Of a DNA stretch of 64,000 nucleotides, positions 27,781-37,301 are shown one piece after another. A model generated the notes under the pieces. The model was not told the origin of the DNA. It saw nothing but the letters and a program-made list of their open reading frames with translations, and did not search any database. Location of the stretch: assembly GCA_944324305.1 (NCBI GenBank), contig CALUVV010000005.1:62001-126000 (forward strand), read 5' to 3'. The stretch's first letter is position 1. Every line of letters starts with the position of its first letter. Source of the stretch: Candidatus Gastranaerophilales bacterium. Its GTDB lineage: Bacteria > Cyanobacteriota > Vampirovibrionia > Gastranaerophilales > Gastranaerophilaceae. Position numbers and translations under genes: made by a program.

Positions 27781-28587
27781 ATGATAGACAAAACCGCAAT
27801 TATACATCCGTCAGCAAAAATCGCAGATGATGCAATTATAGGACCATACGTTGTTATAGGTGAAAACGTTACAATAGGACACAGAACACGTGTAATTTCA
27901 AATGCTCATATTGAGTTTGCAGAAATCGGCGATGATTGTACAATTTCTCCGTTTGCAACAATCGGTTCGGAACCTCAGGATTTGGGCTACAAAGGCGAAC
28001 CGACAAAAGTTGTTATAGGCGACGGAACAATTATTAAAGAAAACGTAACTGTTCACAGAGGTGCGGCTTGCGGTGATTTTACAACAAGAATAGGTAAAAA
28101 ATGTCTTTTAATGGTAGGCTCACATGTTGCACATAATTGCGTGCTTGAAGATGAAGTTATTCTTGCTAACCTCGTAACCTTAGGAGGACATGTTCATGTA
28201 GGTTTCGGAGCATTTGTCGGCGGTATGAGCGTATTCCACCAGAATATAAGAATAGGCGATATGGCTATCATAAGCGGATTTTCAGCATCCCGTCAGGATA
28301 TACTTCCGTATTCAAAAGGCGAAGGTAGACCGCCTGTTCCGAGAGGATTAAATGTCATTGCAATGAAACGCCGCGGAGTGCCTCTGGAAGTCAGAACACA
28401 TACTAACGAAGCTTTCAAATTGTTAATTTCAGAGGAATATAATACAACTCAGGCAATTGAAAAAATTAAAGCAGAAATTCCTATGAACGAATACATTGAA
28501 AAAATGATTGAATTTATCCAAACATCTAAACGGGGAGTGCTTTTAAAAACTCATAAATCAGGACATGAATGCTTACAAGACGACTAA
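27781..28587 (+). CDS. lpxA: UDP-N-acetylglucosamine O-acyltransferase
   Basis: LpxA adds the first 3-hydroxyacyl chain to UDP-GlcNAc. The 268-residue protein is a hexapeptide-repeat beta helix (IHPSAKIADDAIIGPYVVIG onward) with the catalytic His in MVGSHVAHNCVLEDEV and the GGHVHVG region, ending in a helical domain. ATG at 27781 follows GAGAGGAT. The stop codon TAA lies inside a hairpin (28585-28600). Separated from lpxD-lpxC-fabZ by an opposite-strand gene. Confidence 0.95.
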   Translation: MIDKTAIIHPSAKIADDAIIGPYVVIGENVTIGHRTRVISNAHIEFAEIGDDCTISPFATIGSEPQDLGYKGEPTKVVIGDGTIIKENVTVHRGAACGDFTTRIGKKCLLMVGSHVAHNCVLEDEVILANLVTLGGHVHVGFGAFVGGMSVFHQNIRIGDMAIISGFSASRQDILPYSKGEGRPPVPRGLNVIAMKRRGVPLEVRTHTNEAFKLLISEEYNTTQAIEKIKAEIPMNEYIEKMIEFIQTSKRGVLLKTHKSGHECLQDD

Positions 28588-28663
28588 GCGCAGCCGCTTA
28601 ACCCGCCAATCAGGAGTTTAGTTAAAATTACACTGGCTAAACTAAAGATAAGCTCAGCCGCTC
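28585..28663 (+). repeat. intergenic element with stop-codon hairpin, copy A
   Basis: It begins with TAAGCGCAGCCGCTTA (28585-28600), which includes the lpxA stop codon, then ACCCGCCAATCAGG (28601-28614), a spacer, and CTAAACTAAAGATAAG (28637-28652), then a weaker copy of the hairpin. The same blocks in the same order occur at 56534-56614. Confidence 0.75.
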
Positions 28664-28686
28664 AGGTAAAATTCATAGGAGAAAAC

Positions 28687-29793
28687 ATGCAAAAAACAAT
28701 TTGGGAAAAATACGCAGAAGTTCTTGTCGATTATTCAACTAACGTTCAAAAGGGCGACCTTGTGCAAATCAGAGCTGCAAGTATTTATGCAAAAGACCTT
28801 GTAAAAGCTGTTTACAAAAGAGTTATTGAAAAAGGCGCACACCCGATTTTGAGAACTTCTTTTGAAGATATGTCGGATATTTTTATTAAATACGCTTCTG
28901 ACGAACAGCTTGATTATATTGACCCGATTATAAAACTTGAATATGAAACCGTAGATAAGTTTATTTCTATCGGTGCGCCAATGAACACAAAAAATATGGC
29001 GCGTGCGGATTTGAGAAAACTTTCAAGACGTTCAAAAGCTTCACAGGGGTTATCAAAAACTCTCATGGAGCGCTCGGCAAAAGGCGACGCTTCATGGGTT
29101 GTGGCAGATGTTCCGACGCACGCTCTTGCGCAGGAAGCAAAAATGTCTTTTGATGAATATTCCGAATTTCTTTTTAATTCTTGTTACCTGAATTTGGACG
29201 ACCCTGTTGCAAAACTTCGCGAACTTGACGAAAAGCAGACCAAATGGGCAAATTATCTGAACGGTGTTAAAAAACTCCGCATAACAGGCGAAAAAACAGA
29301 TATAACCTTTAATGTTGAAGGCAGAAAATGGATAAGCTGTTCAGGCATAAACAATTACCCTGACGGTGAAGTTTTCACATCGCCCGTTGAAGACGGTATT
29401 AACGGCGAAATTTATTTTGATTTTCCGCAGAATTACCGCGGCAATTCTGCCACAGGCGTACACTTATGGATTGAAAACGGTCAGATTGTGAAATTTGATG
29501 CCGATACAGGAAAAGATTATCTCGAAGCCATGTTTAATATGGACGAAGGCTCAAAAGGCATCGGAGAAATTGCAATCGGAACAAACGATGAAATTCAGGA
29601 AGTTACGGGAAATATTCTTTTTGATGAAAAAATCGGCGGTTCTATTCACATGGCAGTCGGTGCATCTTACCCTGAAACAGGCGGGAAGAATGTTTCAGGA
29701 CTTCACTGGGACATGATTAAAAACATGAAACATAATTCATCAATATATGCTGACGACAAACTTATCTATGAAAACGGAAAATTCTTAATATGA
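28687..29793 (+). CDS. M29-family metallo-aminopeptidase
   Basis: The 368-residue protein fits the thermophilic aminopeptidase family (AmpS/PepS), cytoplasmic enzymes that release N-terminal residues with a two-metal site. Motifs include YADLVKAVYKRV-type N-terminal region, the Glu in FTSPVEDGINGEIYFD, GSKGIGEIAIGTNDEI and the metal-binding region GGSIHMAVGASYPETGGKN with SGLHWDMI. ATG follows AGGAGAAAAC. It overlaps the next gene by four bases. Confidence 0.9.
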   Translation: MQKTIWEKYAEVLVDYSTNVQKGDLVQIRAASIYAKDLVKAVYKRVIEKGAHPILRTSFEDMSDIFIKYASDEQLDYIDPIIKLEYETVDKFISIGAPMNTKNMARADLRKLSRRSKASQGLSKTLMERSAKGDASWVVADVPTHALAQEAKMSFDEYSEFLFNSCYLNLDDPVAKLRELDEKQTKWANYLNGVKKLRITGEKTDITFNVEGRKWISCSGINNYPDGEVFTSPVEDGINGEIYFDFPQNYRGNSATGVHLWIENGQIVKFDADTGKDYLEAMFNMDEGSKGIGEIAIGTNDEIQEVTGNILFDEKIGGSIHMAVGASYPETGGKNVSGLHWDMIKNMKHNSSIYADDKLIYENGKFLI

Positions 29794-30374
29794 TAATCAG
29801 AAACTTCAAGAATAGCGATATTGAGGAAGCCGAAAAAATTACACACCTTGTATGGGGTGATTTATATGCAAACGAAAACAGCAGGTTACAAAAGCTTATC
29901 TATGACTTTACGCTGGAATACTATTATTTAAACGAAACATTTTCTTTTGCACTCGATGAAAACGGGCTTAAGGGATTTGTTTTTGCAGCCTTAAAAAAAG
30001 ATAAAAATAACAGCAGCGAAAAAATCAAAACAAAAATCAATACACTTAACGAACAGGATAAAATAACTGCCCTCAACCTTCTTGATTACGTAGAAAGTAC
30101 AGGGAAAGAAGTTAAAGGCGTAATGAATGAAAATGATTTAATGATGGGGCTTTTTATCAGCACGCAAAAAGGCGGAGGTAAAATGCTTCTGTCAAAACTT
30201 GTTGAAAATGCATGTGAAAACGGGATTAAAAATATTTATCTCTGGACAGATACGACCTGCGATTTTGATTACTATCAAAAAAATAATTTTACGCTTGTTA
30301 AAGAGTTTGAATGTATTGTAAATAATAAAAAAATCAATACATTAATTTTTAAAAAACCATTATTAAACACATAA
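29790..30374 (+). CDS. GNAT-family acetyltransferase
   Basis: The 194-residue protein begins with a GNAT-like MIIRNFKNSDIEEAEKI and has the acetyl-CoA region as LMMGLFISTQKGGGKMLLSK, with a C-terminal YYQKNNFTLVKEFE typical of the fold. The substrate is unknown. It starts inside the stop of the aminopeptidase gene (ATGA), so the two are translationally coupled. Confidence 0.8.
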   Translation: MIIRNFKNSDIEEAEKITHLVWGDLYANENSRLQKLIYDFTLEYYYLNETFSFALDENGLKGFVFAALKKDKNNSSEKIKTKINTLNEQDKITALNLLDYVESTGKEVKGVMNENDLMMGLFISTQKGGGKMLLSKLVENACENGIKNIYLWTDTTCDFDYYQKNNFTLVKEFECIVNNKKINTLIFKKPLLNT

Positions 30375-30384
30375 AGGAGTAATT

Positions 30385-30723
30385 ATGGTAAAAATTTCAA
30401 TTGATCTGGCATCCCCCGTTACAAAAAGATTAATTCAATTAAAATCCGATTTGGTATTTTCTGCAGCAACAGGAAATTACAAGGGATTTAAAAATGCGGT
30501 GAAAGAACACGCAAAATTGGCAGTCGATAATTTTGAGTTATCAAAATCAATTAAAGCTCCTCAAATTAAAGCTCCTTTATTTTCCAAAACCGGTATGAGA
30601 ATGGCAAAAGTCTGGTTTTTAAATTTGTTCAGGATAAAAACACCTGAAGAAAAAGCCCTGAAACAAATGGCTAAACAAGAAAAATTAAAACGTGAAGCAC
30701 AAAAATATATGAGTAAAGTATAA
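30385..30723 (+). CDS. small basic hypothetical protein
   Basis: The 112-residue protein is strongly basic with repeated KAPQIKAP and a C-terminal Lys-rich helix (EEKALKQMAKQEKLKREAQK). No family is recognised. ATG follows AAAGGAG ten bases after the GNAT gene, so it is probably the third gene of that operon. Confidence 0.65.
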   Translation: MVKISIDLASPVTKRLIQLKSDLVFSAATGNYKGFKNAVKEHAKLAVDNFELSKSIKAPQIKAPLFSKTGMRMAKVWFLNLFRIKTPEEKALKQMAKQEKLKREAQKYMSKV

Positions 30724-30927
30724 TTAATCCGGTTCATATCTGAACAAATCATTAGGCGTGCAGTCAAGCGCGAAACACAGTTTGTTCAATGTTGCAAACT
30801 CTATACCTTTAGTTTTGTCATTATAAATATTATATAAAGTTTTTCTACTAATACCAGTTAGAGTTACTATTTCATGTGGCTTAATTCTTTTATAGCCCAT
30901 TATTGTTGATAAACGATTTTTAATCAT
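30724..30927 (-). CDS. minimal XRE-family HTH protein
   Basis: The 67-residue protein is only a helix-turn-helix (MGYKRIKPHEIVTLTGISRK, then TLYNIYNDKTKGIEFATLNK), as in the YozG/HTH_26 type of small regulators. It lies tail to tail with the gene at 30385 and divergent from the one at 31040, whose promoter it could control. Confidence 0.8.
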   Translation of the reverse strand: MIKNRLSTIMGYKRIKPHEIVTLTGISRKTLYNIYNDKTKGIEFATLNKLCFALDCTPNDLFRYEPD

Positions 30928-31039
30928 ACATAAATGTTACTCTATATGATTATTAGAGCACCCATTCAAGAAAAATAATACCCACTTGGGTAATATACAA
31001 CTCATTATTATTAATATATATTAATAGCGGAGGTAAGAA

Positions 31040-31255
31040 ATGGATAACAAAAAACTTAAAACTATTGGGGTTATTGAAACTGCTGCGGTTGAACTGAAAA
31101 ATTTACTCGATATTGCCCAGACTTTTACTGACGGAAAATCCCACAACGAAGATTTAAAAGAGGTTGATTTCTGCTTATCCAAAATGGAAGAACAAGTTAA
31201 CAAATTAAACGATTTGTTCCTGAACGGAAATATCGAAAATCTTCTTAATTCCTAA
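31040..31255 (+). CDS. small acidic helical protein
   Basis: The 71-residue product (MDNKKLKTIGVIETAAVELK onward) is helical and acidic, with heptad-like spacing (EEQVNKLNDLFLNGNIENLL). ATG follows GGAGG. It is not a family I recognise. It ends directly at the holB stop. Confidence 0.6.
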   Translation: MDNKKLKTIGVIETAAVELKNLLDIAQTFTDGKSHNEDLKEVDFCLSKMEEQVNKLNDLFLNGNIENLLNS

Positions 31256-32116
31256 TTATAATATTAATTTAAAACTCAAAGTTTCAACTATCGTTTGAAT
31301 ATTCATATTCAGGCGATATTCTTTTTTTGCTGTTTCTACAGCTTTAATATCAGAAATTAATTTAACTTTTAAAGACAAATTATCAAGGTTTGATTTTAAA
31401 AGTGCGGACATATAATTTTGCATCTGGGTAAATACTTCTTCCCCGTCTACCATTTTTGCAATATCAAGAATTTTGTCATTAAAATCCAAAACCTCATTAC
31501 GTTCAAGCTCAAGATAGCCGTCCATAGCATCTTTTACAAGAGAAAAATCTCTTTCTTCATCCTTCATAGACGGAACGTAAAAACATTGAGCGCGTGAAAC
31601 GACAGTTGTAATCATATCAGATTTATCTTTTGTTAAAAAGAAAAATGTAGTATTTGAAGGCGGTTCCTCAAAAGTTTTTAAAAGTGCATTTGCGGCATCA
31701 GCCTGAAAATTCTGCTGGTTAAGACCGCAAACATTACCTTCTTTATCCTTATCACAAAAAATTAAAACCCTGTGATAATCGGAAGTTACAAGCAAATCGT
31801 TTTTAATCATCCTTGCCTGCTCAATGGAAATAACGGTTTTTGAATTATCGTCGGAAGGTTTATTGTCAACCTTCGAAATCGTCAAAACAGCAGGATGATT
31901 ATTTTCTTTTATCCATTTACAGTTAAGACACTGACAGGCTTGGGTGCGGTCGCCGGTACAATTAAGCATTCTGGCAATTTCAAGTGCTAAATCATATTGT
32001 GCTTGAATATCTGTACCGTAAAACAAAATACAATGTGCAATATTTTTTTTATCTGCATTAATTCCTCTGTTAAAATATTTCATTAAAAACGGATATTTTT
32101 CATCTAAAGAGCGCAT
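31256..32116 (-). CDS. holB: DNA polymerase III delta-prime-like subunit
   Basis: The 286-residue protein is a clamp-loader AAA+ subunit: ILFYGTDIQAQYDLALEIAR stands where Walker A would be but lacks GKT, as in delta-prime; a Cys cluster (CQCLNCKWI) and the sensor motif TVVSRAQCF follow, with LLKTFEEPPSNTTFFFLT. ATG at 32116 follows GAGGTGG inside holA, which ends at 32100, a 17-base overlap that suggests coupled synthesis of two subunits of the same complex. Confidence 0.9.
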   Translation of the reverse strand: MRSLDEKYPFLMKYFNRGINADKKNIAHCILFYGTDIQAQYDLALEIARMLNCTGDRTQACQCLNCKWIKENNHPAVLTISKVDNKPSDDNSKTVISIEQARMIKNDLLVTSDYHRVLIFCDKDKEGNVCGLNQQNFQADAANALLKTFEEPPSNTTFFFLTKDKSDMITTVVSRAQCFYVPSMKDEERDFSLVKDAMDGYLELERNEVLDFNDKILDIAKMVDGEEVFTQMQNYMSALLKSNLDNLSLKVKLISDIKAVETAKKEYRLNMNIQTIVETLSFKLIL

Positions 32117-33056
32117 TTTCCACCTCTTTTTCAACATCAAGCGCGAGCCCTGATTTAATTCTGTATTCCGCTTCGGTCAAATTTTTCTTTAATTTTACCA
32201 GATCTTTAAGATTAGTTTTTTTCAGCTTTTGCAAATTCAATTTAACCACATATTCATGCATTCCGGTCATTCGTGACAATTCCATAGGCGTTGCACTTTG
32301 TGATTTTGCTTTGAGAATAATCCACCGTCTAAGCATTGTCTGCAAAGTAGACAAAATCTCAAGGGGATATCTTGTATCAAGCAGTTTTCTGTATTCCAAA
32401 AGAGCTTTATCTTTTTCGTTTTCCATTAAAAAGTCTGAAAAAGCAAATAAATCTTCATTAGAAATACAAATTTCTCTAACCATTGGAACTGTTACAGTAT
32501 CGTTCGGATAAGCGAAAAGTTTGAGTTTATCAAGTTCTCCGTCAATCTGGCGCAAGTTATTTCCTATTTGGGTAATTATTGCCGTAAGCGCATCTTTTTC
32601 AAGCTTTATACCTTTTGCCTTTCCCTGTTTAGTAATCCAGCTTTCAAGTTCGGCTGTTTTATAGGTCGGAATAAGCGGGCATTCCATAGAATTAAACTTT
32701 TTCAGCAGTTTAAATAACTTTTTACGGCTGTCAAGTTTTTTACCTTCGTTTCTCGGAAGCTGTGCAGCAAAGACAATATCAAGGTTTTCACTGTTTCCCT
32801 CAAGGGCTTTTTCAATCTCTTTAATCTCTTTATCTTCAAAAGTTTTGGAAAAATAATCAAGGCAGTTAATAACAATGAGCATTTTACCGAACATCATAGG
32901 CTGCGAACGCAGAATTGAAATTAAATCGGGAAACTTAGGATTATCGTAAGTTTTGAAAGACATTTCAAGAAAATTCTTATCAAGACCTTTTTTAAGTTTG
33001 CCGATTTCCTGTTCGATATTATAATCTTCTTCACCGTAAAAAAAGTATACTGCCAT
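32100..33056 (-). CDS. holA: DNA polymerase III delta subunit
   Basis: The 318-residue protein has the delta signature start (MAVYFFYGEEDYNIEQEIGK), the region that opens the sliding clamp, and the C-terminal collar (LNLQKLKKTNLKDLVKLKKN, then LTEAEYRIKSGLALD). It is the first gene of a holA-holB pair. Length is normal for the YqeN-type delta. Confidence 0.9.
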   Translation of the reverse strand: MAVYFFYGEEDYNIEQEIGKLKKGLDKNFLEMSFKTYDNPKFPDLISILRSQPMMFGKMLIVINCLDYFSKTFEDKEIKEIEKALEGNSENLDIVFAAQLPRNEGKKLDSRKKLFKLLKKFNSMECPLIPTYKTAELESWITKQGKAKGIKLEKDALTAIITQIGNNLRQIDGELDKLKLFAYPNDTVTVPMVREICISNEDLFAFSDFLMENEKDKALLEYRKLLDTRYPLEILSTLQTMLRRWIILKAKSQSATPMELSRMTGMHEYVVKLNLQKLKKTNLKDLVKLKKNLTEAEYRIKSGLALDVEKEVENALFR

Positions 33057-33092
33057 ACTTAATTTTTAACAAAAACATATATAATATTCAAA

Positions 33093-33803
33093 TTACCACG
33101 GATAATCTTTGCTCATCTGCCATCCGTCCTGCATAATTAATGCAGAACAAAATTTTCCGTCACTTTTACATGAACGTAAATTTTTTTCTCTGGTGGAAGT
33201 ACCTAAAGGAATAAATTTATTGTCTTTCTGTATAATGAAAATAAATGCATCCCTGCCCCAGATATTTTTCTTTTTATTACCATCCGTATCAATATAAATT
33301 AACAACCCTCCGCTTGAATTTCTTGTAAAAAAATAAGTTATTGAATCAGCAGTCAGTATCATATAAGCTTGGTAGTTAACTGTAGATAAATTTGTATTGG
33401 TTTCTCCTTTAACGGTGTAATAAGGCGAATACCCGAAATCCTTTAAAGATCCGTATTTAGCTTCTATTACATTGCTCAGATACGGAAGAATATAAGTTTC
33501 AACATCCTTTACTACTTTGGCATCATCTTTATCATCATCTACACTATCTGTTGCCAGGCTGTCCCAAACACTAATATCGCCATTATCAACCTGTGCACGG
33601 GTCAGTGCCTGTGAAATGGTAGTATAAGCTTTTTTCAAACGGGAAACACTTTCCAGCCTTTTATGATTTGCTATTACAGCAGGCAGTGTTAATGCTGCAA
33701 CAACACCTATTACACCAAGTGTTATCAAAACTTCAGCTAATGTAAATGCATAATATTTCACTTTTTTATTATTAAACTGATACATCATATCACTATTATA
33801 CAT
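33093..33803 (-). CDS. type IV pilin-like protein, without C-tract
   Basis: The 236-residue protein has a leader of about 18 residues ending KVKYYAFTLAEVLITLGVIG, a helix, a globular part with YIDTDGNKKKNIWGRDAFIF and the C-terminal motif IMQDGWQMSKDYPW shared with other pseudopilins here. It is in frame from its start without any homopolymer. A minor pilin role is inferred. It follows holA on the same strand after 36 bases. Confidence 0.87.
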   Translation of the reverse strand: MYNSDMMYQFNNKKVKYYAFTLAEVLITLGVIGVVAALTLPAVIANHKRLESVSRLKKAYTTISQALTRAQVDNGDISVWDSLATDSVDDDKDDAKVVKDVETYILPYLSNVIEAKYGSLKDFGYSPYYTVKGETNTNLSTVNYQAYMILTADSITYFFTRNSSGGLLIYIDTDGNKKKNIWGRDAFIFIIQKDNKFIPLGTSTREKNLRSCKSDGKFCSALIMQDGWQMSKDYPW

Positions 33804-33882
33804 TTTTATGTCGGTTTTGTCAATATAAACTGATATAAAAAATCATAACAAGATTTATCCAAACATTGTATATATATTTATT

Positions 33883-34188
33883 ATGGAAAGCATAAAAGTT
33901 TTATTCGGAAAAAGAATTAAAGAATTACGCAAAGAACGTTCACTCACACAAGAACAGCTTGCTGAACTTATCGGTATTGATACAAGAAATCTGATAAAAA
34001 TAGAAAACGGACAAACTTTTCCGCGTGCAAACACACTTGACAGACTTATTGAAGTATTTGAAATTGCGCCTGATGAAATTCTTAAAACGGAACACCTGAA
34101 AGATATCAGAATTCTGAAAAACAAAATAATAGACAAGCTTAACAGTGATGAAAAGCTTGTCCGAATGGTGTATAAAATTTTATTTTAA
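33883..34188 (+). CDS. small XRE-family HTH regulator
   Basis: The 101-residue protein has a helix-turn-helix (RIKELRKERSLTQEQLAELI, then RNLIKIENGQTFPRANTLDR) and a helical tail, nearly the same pattern as the genes at 2628 and 13462. It lies divergent from the pseudopilin at 33093, with about 80 bases of shared upstream DNA. Confidence 0.85.
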   Translation: MESIKVLFGKRIKELRKERSLTQEQLAELIGIDTRNLIKIENGQTFPRANTLDRLIEVFEIAPDEILKTEHLKDIRILKNKIIDKLNSDEKLVRMVYKILF

Positions 34189-34198
34189 CATTCTGTTT

Positions 34199-35152
34199 TT
34201 AACTTTCAATAAGCAGGCTTGCACCGATTACGCCCGCATTATTGCCAAGCTGCGCGGGAACAACTTCAACAACAGAACCTGCAACTTTCATTGCACGCTT
34301 CATAAGAGTTTCTTTCAACGGCACCATAAGAAAATCGCCTGCATCAGCAACTCCGCCGCCTACAATAATTCTTTCGGGATTTAAAAGATTTACGACACTT
34401 GCCATTCCTATTCCTATGTATTGACCCATTATTGTGAAAATTCTTTGAGCAACAGGGTCACCCGCTTTTGCGGCTTCGCATACTATGTAAGGAGTAATAG
34501 CTCCGCCTTCTGCCATTTCTCTGAATTTAGCGGACTTTCCTCCTCTTATGTAATCATTAGCCATAGCAACTATAGAAGGACCTGACGCAAAAGCTTCCAT
34601 ACATCCTGTATCTCCGCAGCCGCACAAAGGACCGTCATTCATTTGCAGTTTAATATGACCGATTTCACCTGCTGCATTTGATGCTCCGCGTACAAGTTTT
34701 CCGTTTACAATAAGTCCTGACCCTATACCCGTACCGACCGTAATACAAATAAGGTTTTCGCAGCCTTTGCCTGCACCGTAGTTTAATTCACCGAGCGCCG
34801 CGCATCTTACGTCGTTATCAACGCGGGTCGGGATATGAAATTCATCTTCAATTAATTTTGCAATAGGAACTTCCACCCACCCGGGAATATTCGGAGCGTT
34901 TCTGACAATTCCCGCCTTGTAATCAACCTGCCCCGGAAAGCCGAAACCGATGCCTTCAATATCTTTTGTTGAAAGTTTTGTTTCTTTTAACAAATCGTGT
35001 ATTGCCTGTTTAATATTATTAACCGTGTATTCATAACCTAATTCCGCACGTGTCGGCACTGAATTTGAATAAACAATATTCCCCTTGTCATCAACAAGAG
35101 CAATCTTAACATTAGTACCGCCGACATCAATTCCTATTCTATTCTTTCCCAT
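34199..35152 (-). CDS. ROK-family glucokinase
   Basis: The 317-residue protein has the ATP phosphate loop GIDVGGTNVKIALVD, the ROK signature with zinc-binding CGCGDTGCMEAFASG, GTGIGSGLIVNG and the catalytic Asp in RVDNDVRCAALGE. Such kinases phosphorylate glucose to glucose 6-phosphate; N-acetyl sugar kinases are an alternative. It lies next to PPi-dependent phosphofructokinase, which fits a glycolytic role. Confidence 0.9.
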   Translation of the reverse strand: MGKNRIGIDVGGTNVKIALVDDKGNIVYSNSVPTRAELGYEYTVNNIKQAIHDLLKETKLSTKDIEGIGFGFPGQVDYKAGIVRNAPNIPGWVEVPIAKLIEDEFHIPTRVDNDVRCAALGELNYGAGKGCENLICITVGTGIGSGLIVNGKLVRGASNAAGEIGHIKLQMNDGPLCGCGDTGCMEAFASGPSIVAMANDYIRGGKSAKFREMAEGGAITPYIVCEAAKAGDPVAQRIFTIMGQYIGIGMASVVNLLNPERIIVGGGVADAGDFLMVPLKETLMKRAMKVAGSVVEVVPAQLGNNAGVIGASLLIES

Positions 35153-35275
35153 TTATAATATCTCCCTTTATCTGGCTGTAATATTATAATAGGACAAACA
35201 TAAAAATTTTTAAAATATTATTTTTGTTGTAAAATGTTGTTGTAAACAGTAATACTTAACATAAGGAAAAGAAAT

Positions 35276-36958
35276 ATGGAAAAACTTTCACCTTTACAAA
35301 TCGAAAGATTAAAGTATCAGCCAAAACTCCCGTCCTGCCTTTCTAACGGCATTAACAGTCTGGAAATGGTTGAAGGTTCCGCTACTCAATCAGTAAGAGA
35401 TCAGGAACAAATTCAGGATTTATTCAAAAATACTTACGGAAAACCTGTTGTAACATTTAAAACTGCTTCTTCTTCAAAATCTTCCGAAGTAAGAAACGTA
35501 GGAGTTATTCTTTCAGGCGGTCAGGCTCCCGGCGGGCACAACGTAATCGCAGGTTTATATGATGCTTTGAAACAAGCTAATTCAAATAATAAATTATACG
35601 GTTTCTTAGGCGGTCCTTCAGGTATCATCGACGGAAAATACGTTGAATTCGATGACAAATTTATGGACGCTTACAGAAATACAGGTGGTTTTGATATTAT
35701 CGGTTCAGGCAGAACTAAATTAGAAACCGAAGAACAATTCCAAAAATCTTTGGAAGTCTGCAAAAAATTAAATATTTCTGCAGTCGTAATTATCGGCGGC
35801 GACGATTCAAACACTAACGCTGCACTTCTTGCAGAATGGTTTGTAAAAAATAACACAGGTATTCAGGTTATCGGCTGTCCGAAAACAATTGACGGCGATT
35901 TGAAAAACGACCAGATTGAAATTTCTTTCGGTTTCGATACCGCAACCAAAACTTATGCAGAACTTATCGGAAACATCCAGCGTGACGCAAATTCAGCTAA
36001 AAAATACTGGCACTTTGTAAAAATTATGGGCAGAAGTGCTTCTCACGTTGCACTTGAAGCTGCTTTGCAGACACAGCCGAACATTACTTTAATTTCAGAA
36101 GAAGTTGAAGAAAAGAAAATGTCGCTTGAAAGCATTATTAATTACATGTGCGATATTATCGTTAAACGTGCAGATATGGGTAAAAACTTTGGTATAGCAA
36201 TCATTCCTGAAGGCTTAATCGAATTTATCCCTGAAATGAAATCTATGATTTCAAACCTTAACGATATTATGGCAACATTGGAAAATGACCCTGATTTTGT
36301 AAACGCAACAACAATTCGTGACAAATTCGATATCGTTGAAAACAGACTTGAACCTGCAAACGCAAAAGTTTACAACTCACTTCCCGCTTTAATCAAAGGC
36401 CAGTTACTTGCAGACCGCGACCCGCACGGAAACGTTCAGGTTTCTAAAATCGAAACAGAAAAATTGTTAATCGAAATGATTTCAACAAGATTAGATGAAT
36501 TAAAATCACAGGGTGATTACATCGGCAAATTCAACGCTCAATCACATTTCTTCGGTTATGAAGGAAGATGCGCATTCCCTTCTAACTTTGATGCTGATTA
36601 CTGTTACTCTTTAGGCTTTAACGCTTTTGCTTTAATCAATTTCGGATTGACAGGCTACTTATCATCTGTAAGAAACTTAACTCAACCTGCAGATCAATGG
36701 GTTGCAGGCGGTGTTCCTCTTACAATGATGATGAACATGGAAAAACGCCACGGCGAAATGAAACCTGTTATTCAAAAAGCTCTTGTTAAACTTGACGGAC
36801 CTGTATTCAAACAATTGGAAGAACACAGAGAAGACTGGGCTTTAAATGACAGATATTTATTCCCCGGCGCAATTCAGTATTTCGGACCGTCTTGTGTATG
36901 CGACGTTACAACATGCACTTTGCAATTGGAAAGAGCAAAAGAATTAGTTAACGCGTAA
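35276..36958 (+). CDS. pfp: pyrophosphate-dependent 6-phosphofructokinase
   Basis: The 560-residue protein is of the long PPi-dependent type, which interconverts fructose 6-phosphate and the 1,6-bisphosphate with pyrophosphate instead of ATP and is reversible. Motifs are [34 protein letters not shown] with the catalytic Asp, [14 protein letters not shown] and [15 protein letters not shown]. The Asp in GGDDSN, where ATP enzymes have Gly, marks the PPi form. ATG follows AAGGAAAAG and a strong terminator follows the gene. Confidence 0.93.
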   Translation: MEKLSPLQIERLKYQPKLPSCLSNGINSLEMVEGSATQSVRDQEQIQDLFKNTYGKPVVTFKTASSSKSSEVRNVGVILSGGQAPGGHNVIAGLYDALKQANSNNKLYGFLGGPSGIIDGKYVEFDDKFMDAYRNTGGFDIIGSGRTKLETEEQFQKSLEVCKKLNISAVVIIGGDDSNTNAALLAEWFVKNNTGIQVIGCPKTIDGDLKNDQIEISFGFDTATKTYAELIGNIQRDANSAKKYWHFVKIMGRSASHVALEAALQTQPNITLISEEVEEKKMSLESIINYMCDIIVKRADMGKNFGIAIIPEGLIEFIPEMKSMISNLNDIMATLENDPDFVNATTIRDKFDIVENRLEPANAKVYNSLPALIKGQLLADRDPHGNVQVSKIETEKLLIEMISTRLDELKSQGDYIGKFNAQSHFFGYEGRCAFPSNFDADYCYSLGFNAFALINFGLTGYLSSVRNLTQPADQWVAGGVPLTMMMNMEKRHGEMKPVIQKALVKLDGPVFKQLEEHREDWALNDRYLFPGAIQYFGPSCVCDVTTCTLQLERAKELVNA

Positions 36959-36974
36959 ATTGATTAAAATAAGT

Positions 36975-37009
36975 TAAAAAACACTCCTGATACCAGGAGT
37001 GTTTTTTTT
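36975..37009. terminator. bidirectional terminator
   Basis: AAAAAACACTCCTG, ATAC, CAGGAGTGTTTTTT: perfect inverted repeat with A and T runs. Confidence 0.9.
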
Positions 37010-37010
37010 G

Positions 37011-37220
37011 TTAATCAAAGTTTAAAAGCTCAGGAAGATCAACATCAAGAGCCTTTGCTATTTTTTGAAGCGTCCAAAATTGATAAATAATCTGCCCGTT
37101 TTCAATTTCTTCAAGCCTTGCGGCTGTCATAAAAGTCCTTTTTGCAGGCATTTTTTGTGACAAACCGCGTTTTTCTCTATAGTACCTTATTTTTTCTCCG
37201 ATTTTTTTAAATCCGCTCAT
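37011..37220 (-). CDS. small XRE-family HTH regulator
   Basis: The 69-residue protein has one helix-turn-helix (KIRYYREKRGLSQKMPAKRT, then ARLEEIENGQIIYQFWTLQK). The usual QxxLA of the first helix is altered to QKMPA, so DNA binding may be weakened. I chose the ATG at 37220 because AAGGAGAAG lies in front; an upstream start at 37256 lacks a site. Confidence 0.75.
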   Translation of the reverse strand: MSGFKKIGEKIRYYREKRGLSQKMPAKRTFMTAARLEEIENGQIIYQFWTLQKIAKALDVDLPELLNFD

Positions 37221-37301
37221 AACTTCTCCTTCTTTTCCGACAACATTTTGACACATGTTTAAAAAATTGCCCGCTCATTTTTATTGAAATATAATATTTA
37301 T

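Noticed and set aside
24434-28587. lpx cluster as one operon
   Set aside because: A terminator and an opposite-strand gene separate fabZ from lpxA, so lpxA must have its own promoter.
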